A stretch of DNA of 64,000 nt. Source: Bacilli bacterium. Lineage in GTDB: Bacteria; Bacillota_I; Bacilli_A; RF39; UBA660. The notes beneath the pieces are model-generated. The model was not told the origin of the DNA, searched no databases, and worked only from the letters and a program-made list of their open reading frames with translations. Shown in pieces: positions 61,109-64,000 of the stretch. The DNA is taken from assembly GCA_017406955.1 (NCBI GenBank), contig JAFQXM010000005.1, forward strand, positions 1-64,000. Direction: 5' to 3'. A program made the position numbers and the translations under genes. Within the stretch, counting starts at the first letter, position 1. The number at the start of each line of letters is the position of its first letter.

Positions 61109-61137
61109 TTGAAAAATATCTAAAAATGTGCTATAAT
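61109..61137 (+). promoter_or_regulatory. Sigma-A promoter of recG
   Basis: TTGAAA (61109-61114), 17 bp, TATAAT (61132-61137). TG two bases before the -10 also makes it an extended -10. Confidence 0.75.
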
Positions 61138-61159
61138 ATGCCAAGAAGTAGGTGGTAGT

Positions 61160-63154
61160 GTGGCAGAATTAAAAGATGTTAAAGGTATAGGTCCTAAGTC
61201 CTTAGCCTTGTTAAATAAAATAAATATAAATACTATAGAAGACTTAGTAACACATTATCCTTTTAGATATGAATTTCTAAAAAGAAGTGATTTATCTAAA
61301 GCAGAAGATAAAGAAAAAGTTATTATAGATGGAAGAATAGAAAGTGTACCTATTCTAATGAGATTTAAAGCAGGACTAAATAAAATGAACTTTAGATTAG
61401 TAACACCTTCTGGAGTAGTAGGAGTATCTATATTTAATAGAGCTTTTCTAAAGAGTCATTTAACAGTAGGTACAGGAGTTACAGTAATAGGTAAAATAGA
61501 TAAACAAAAGAATGTAATAACTGCATCAGATATAAAACTAGAAACATTATCTAATAAAGTAAAAATAGAACCAGTATATCACGCTACTAGTGGACTTACT
61601 AATAAGAATCTATCTACATATATAAATATGGGATTATTAATGTATGGTAGGGAAATACCAGATTATATACCAAAAGAATATTTAGAAAGATATAAATTTT
61701 CAAATAAAAAAACATCTTTAAACTTAATACACAATCCATCAACAGAAGAAAAATTAAAAGAAGTAACTACTAGATTAAAATATGAAGAATTATTTGCTTT
61801 TATGTTTAAAATTAATTACTTAAAAGTACAAAATAAAAAGAAAAATAATGGATTAAAAAGAGATATAGATAAAGATAAATTAAATAAGTTTATAGAAAAT
61901 ATTCCATTTAAATTAACTAATGATCAAGTAAAAGCAGTAGATGAAATAGTTAAAGATTTAGAAGCAACGCACAGGATGAATAGATTATTACAAGGAGATG
62001 TAGGTAGTGGTAAAACTATAGTATCTTTTATAGCTATGGTAGCTAACTATATAAGTGGATATCAAAGTGCTTTAATGGCACCTACAGAAATACTTGCTAC
62101 TCAACACTATAATAATTTATGTAAATTCTTAAAGAAATCAAAAATAAAAGTAGAATTACTAACAGGATCAACTCCTAAAAAAGAAAAAACAAGAATATAT
62201 GAACAGTTAAAGAGCGGAGAAACTTCTATTGTAGTTGGTACTCATGCTTTAATACAAGATGAAGTAGAATATAATAATTTAGGTTTAGTAATAACAGATG
62301 AACAACATCGTTTTGGTGTTCATCAAAGAGCTAATTTACAAAATAAAGGTATTAAACCAGATGTACTTTATATGAGTGCTACTCCAATACCTAGAACTTA
62401 TGCTTTAACTATATTTGGAGATATGGATGTATCTACTATAAAAGAAAAACCACTAGGTAGACAAAAAATAGATACATATGTAAAGAAAAATAGTGAAATT
62501 AAAGATGCTTTACAAATGATGTATGAAGAACTACAAAATAAACATCAAATATATGTAATCGCACCATTAATAGAAGAAAGCGATAATTCAGATATGACTA
62601 ATGTTTATAAACTAAAAGATCAAATGAAATTAGCTTTCAAAGATAAATATAAAATAGATATAGTACATGGTAAAATGGCAGGAGCGGCAAAAGATGCTAT
62701 TATGAATAAATTTAAAGATGGTAAAGTGGATATATTAATTTCTACTACTGTTATAGAAGTAGGAGTAGATGTTCCTAATGCTACTACTATGGTAATTTTT
62801 GATGCAGATAGATTTGGACTTTCTACACTACACCAATTAAGAGGTCGTGTTGGTAGAGGAGAAGCTAAATCTAAATGTATATTAATAAGTGATAGTGATA
62901 CAGAAAGATTAAAAATAATGGAAACAGTAGATGACGGATTTGAAATAAGTGAAGAAGATTTTAAACTAAGAGGACATGGAGATTTATTTGGTACTAAACA
63001 AAGTGGAGATATGGCTTTTAAAATAGCCAATGTAAGAAGTGATTATAAAATATTACTTCAAGCTAAGAAAGATTCTAAAGAATATTTACTAAATAAAGAT
63101 ACTGATAAAGATGAATTAAAACTAAAACTAATTAATTCAATAACTAAAGGATAA
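61160..63154 (+). CDS. recG: ATP-dependent DNA helicase RecG
   Basis: Branch-migration helicase that remodels stalled replication forks. 664 residues: the N-terminal DVKGIGPKSLALLNKI helix-hairpin-helix, an OB-fold wedge domain (about 60-150), Walker A LQGDVGSGKT (~279), DEQHRFGVHQR (motif II with family-specific tail, ~379), MSATPIPRTYALT, and motif VI with LRGRVGRGE. Starts at GTG 61160 with AGGTGG upstream. Slightly shorter than Bacillus RecG but complete. Confidence 0.96.
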   Translation: MAELKDVKGIGPKSLALLNKININTIEDLVTHYPFRYEFLKRSDLSKAEDKEKVIIDGRIESVPILMRFKAGLNKMNFRLVTPSGVVGVSIFNRAFLKSHLTVGTGVTVIGKIDKQKNVITASDIKLETLSNKVKIEPVYHATSGLTNKNLSTYINMGLLMYGREIPDYIPKEYLERYKFSNKKTSLNLIHNPSTEEKLKEVTTRLKYEELFAFMFKINYLKVQNKKKNNGLKRDIDKDKLNKFIENIPFKLTNDQVKAVDEIVKDLEATHRMNRLLQGDVGSGKTIVSFIAMVANYISGYQSALMAPTEILATQHYNNLCKFLKKSKIKVELLTGSTPKKEKTRIYEQLKSGETSIVVGTHALIQDEVEYNNLGLVITDEQHRFGVHQRANLQNKGIKPDVLYMSATPIPRTYALTIFGDMDVSTIKEKPLGRQKIDTYVKKNSEIKDALQMMYEELQNKHQIYVIAPLIEESDNSDMTNVYKLKDQMKLAFKDKYKIDIVHGKMAGAAKDAIMNKFKDGKVDILISTTVIEVGVDVPNATTMVIFDADRFGLSTLHQLRGRVGRGEAKSKCILISDSDTERLKIMETVDDGFEISEEDFKLRGHGDLFGTKQSGDMAFKIANVRSDYKILLQAKKDSKEYLLNKDTDKDELKLKLINSITKG

Positions 63155-63183
63155 ATACATAGATATTTCTATGTATTTTTTAT
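63153..63183 (+). terminator. Intrinsic terminator of recG
   Basis: 11-bp stem AAATACATAGA/TCTATGTATTT with a TATT loop, then TT and AT-rich sequence. Confidence 0.7.
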
Positions 63184-63222
63184 ATATTTATGTTAAAATC
63201 TATTTATAATAGAGGTGGTAGT

Positions 63223-64000
63223 ATGAATAATCTATTTAATAAGGAGTCTATAGTAAAATTAAATAATTCTATTATTAAATATTTTGGAATACCACATAAT
63301 AATACTATAAAAGAATTAGATAAAATACTATCTAATGATTATAAAAATATAATAGTATTAATATATGATCATATAAATAATAAAGATGATATATTATGTA
63401 AAATAAGAAATAAAAATACTATTAATAATAATTCTATAATAAAAGAAATAAATGATAATACTAATTATACTGCGTATGGATTGTTTCCTTTTGGAAAAGC
63501 AAAATATGAAGATATAAATCATTTATATAAACAAATAATTAATATATCTAAAATAGATAATAAAAAACTAATATATGCTTATATAGAAGATGATTATAAT
63601 AATATAAATATACTATTAGATAGTCTAAAAGATGATATAGTTATAATTACATCTTTAAAAGATACTTATATACCTATAATTACTTATTCTAAAGAAAATA
63701 ATGATAAAGAAGGTATTATAAGAAAAGTAGAATTTAAAGATTATAATAAAGTAAAAGTACTAACTAATGAATTAAAAGATTTATTATATAAAAAAAGAAG
63801 AGATATATTTTTAAATGTTGTTATGTATACACAACAAGAATTTTATCAGGTATGTGAAGAGTATAATGATACATTATGTTTGATATATGAAAAAGATAAT
63901 GAAATATTAGGATTAATAGAAGTACAAATAATTAATGCAGGAGAAAATAGAAGATTAAGACAAAGAAGTAATTTAATTATTAATAAATTAATAGTAAAAG
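63223..64000 (+). CDS. Unknown protein, partial at the window edge; possibly GNAT-like at the C-terminus
   Basis: An open frame of at least 259 codons from ATG 63223 (site AGAGGTGG, TATAAT at 63205-63210) that runs past the end of the window. It reads MNNLFNKESIVKLNNSIIKY, later YTAYGLFPFGKAKYEDINHL and, near the edge, LIYEKDNEILGLIEVQI and AGENRRLRQRSNLIINKLIV. The last part resembles the beta4-beta5 region of a GNAT acetyltransferase, but this is tentative. Codon use is extremely AT-rich. No further claim is possible without the rest. Confidence 0.65.
   Translation, partial: MNNLFNKESIVKLNNSIIKYFGIPHNNTIKELDKILSNDYKNIIVLIYDHINNKDDILCKIRNKNTINNNSIIKEINDNTNYTAYGLFPFGKAKYEDINHLYKQIINISKIDNKKLIYAYIEDDYNNINILLDSLKDDIVIITSLKDTYIPIITYSKENNDKEGIIRKVEFKDYNKVKVLTNELKDLLYKKRRDIFLNVVMYTQQEFYQVCEEYNDTLCLIYEKDNEILGLIEVQIINAGENRRLRQRSNLIINKLIVK

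Overview
ORGANISM. The window is very AT-rich and reads with the standard bacterial code. TGA is used as a normal stop (for example at the ends of the genes at 10269, 32828 and 49302), so this is not a Mycoplasma-type code. LCP, PASTA and ScpAB proteins, SpoVA proteins, a sporulation-type sigma factor, GGAGG/GGTGAT ribosome sites, sigma-A promoters and a one-piece pyruvate:ferredoxin oxidoreductase point to an anaerobic low-GC Firmicute. A Bacilli lineage related to the uncultured gut RF39/Erysipelotrichia groups is the best guess. The species is not identified.

LAYOUT. 1-125: the 3' end of an IS3/IS150-type element. 144-16150: cell-envelope genes (LCP ligase, glucosaminidase, a multi-PASTA membrane protein split by a frameshift, a G5 protein) with 11-bp-period direct repeats matching the WalR box in the two divergent intergenic regions and again before 16170. 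11801-36543: a surface polysaccharide locus. It has dTDP-rhamnose synthesis (RmlA, an RmlC-RmlD fusion, RmlB), an ABC polysaccharide exporter, at least nine glycosyltransferases, a GacI/GacJ/GT-C-like trio (27269, 27979, 25405), a Wzx-type flippase, a LicD protein, and two secreted enzymes (a C39-like peptidase with wall-binding repeats, and a ricin-GH25 lysozyme). A broken second copy of the C39 gene brackets one glycosyltransferase.

36623-42361: a lipid kinase, then a remnant of the classical spoIIA-spoVA neighbourhood. Two perfect 0A boxes precede a SpoIIAA-like STAS protein that has lost its phosphorylatable serine. This is followed directly by a SigF/SigG-type sigma factor with no spoIIAB between, and later by spoVAC-spoVAD-spoVAEb. 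An IspD/TarI-like plus epimerase pair, flanked by identical 20-bp terminator sequences, sits between the two halves. 42374-42830: a decayed IS3-family transposase abutting an RNHCP gene. 43198-49242: housekeeping genes (scpA, scpB, tRNA-Leu, rRNA methyltransferase, pseudouridine synthase), membrane proteins and lipoproteins, including a SipW-like protein without a visible catalytic site. 49302-57316: a second glycosylation and envelope cluster (GT4, Alg14-like, Alg13-GtrA fusion, two phosphodiester-glycosidase paralogues, a deacetylase, a prepilin). 57390-64000: nifJ, a strong small-RNA candidate on the minus strand, recG, and a partial gene.

HOW IT FITS. The polysaccharide locus would build a rhamnose-containing wall glycan, decorate it outside the membrane (GacI/J/L-like trio, LicD) and link it to peptidoglycan (LCP). 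The putative WalR boxes would tie wall hydrolases, the PASTA protein and the LCP ligase to one wall-stress regulator. The most unusual parts are the sporulation sigma module without anti-sigma control and the unassigned RNA at about 60815-60960.
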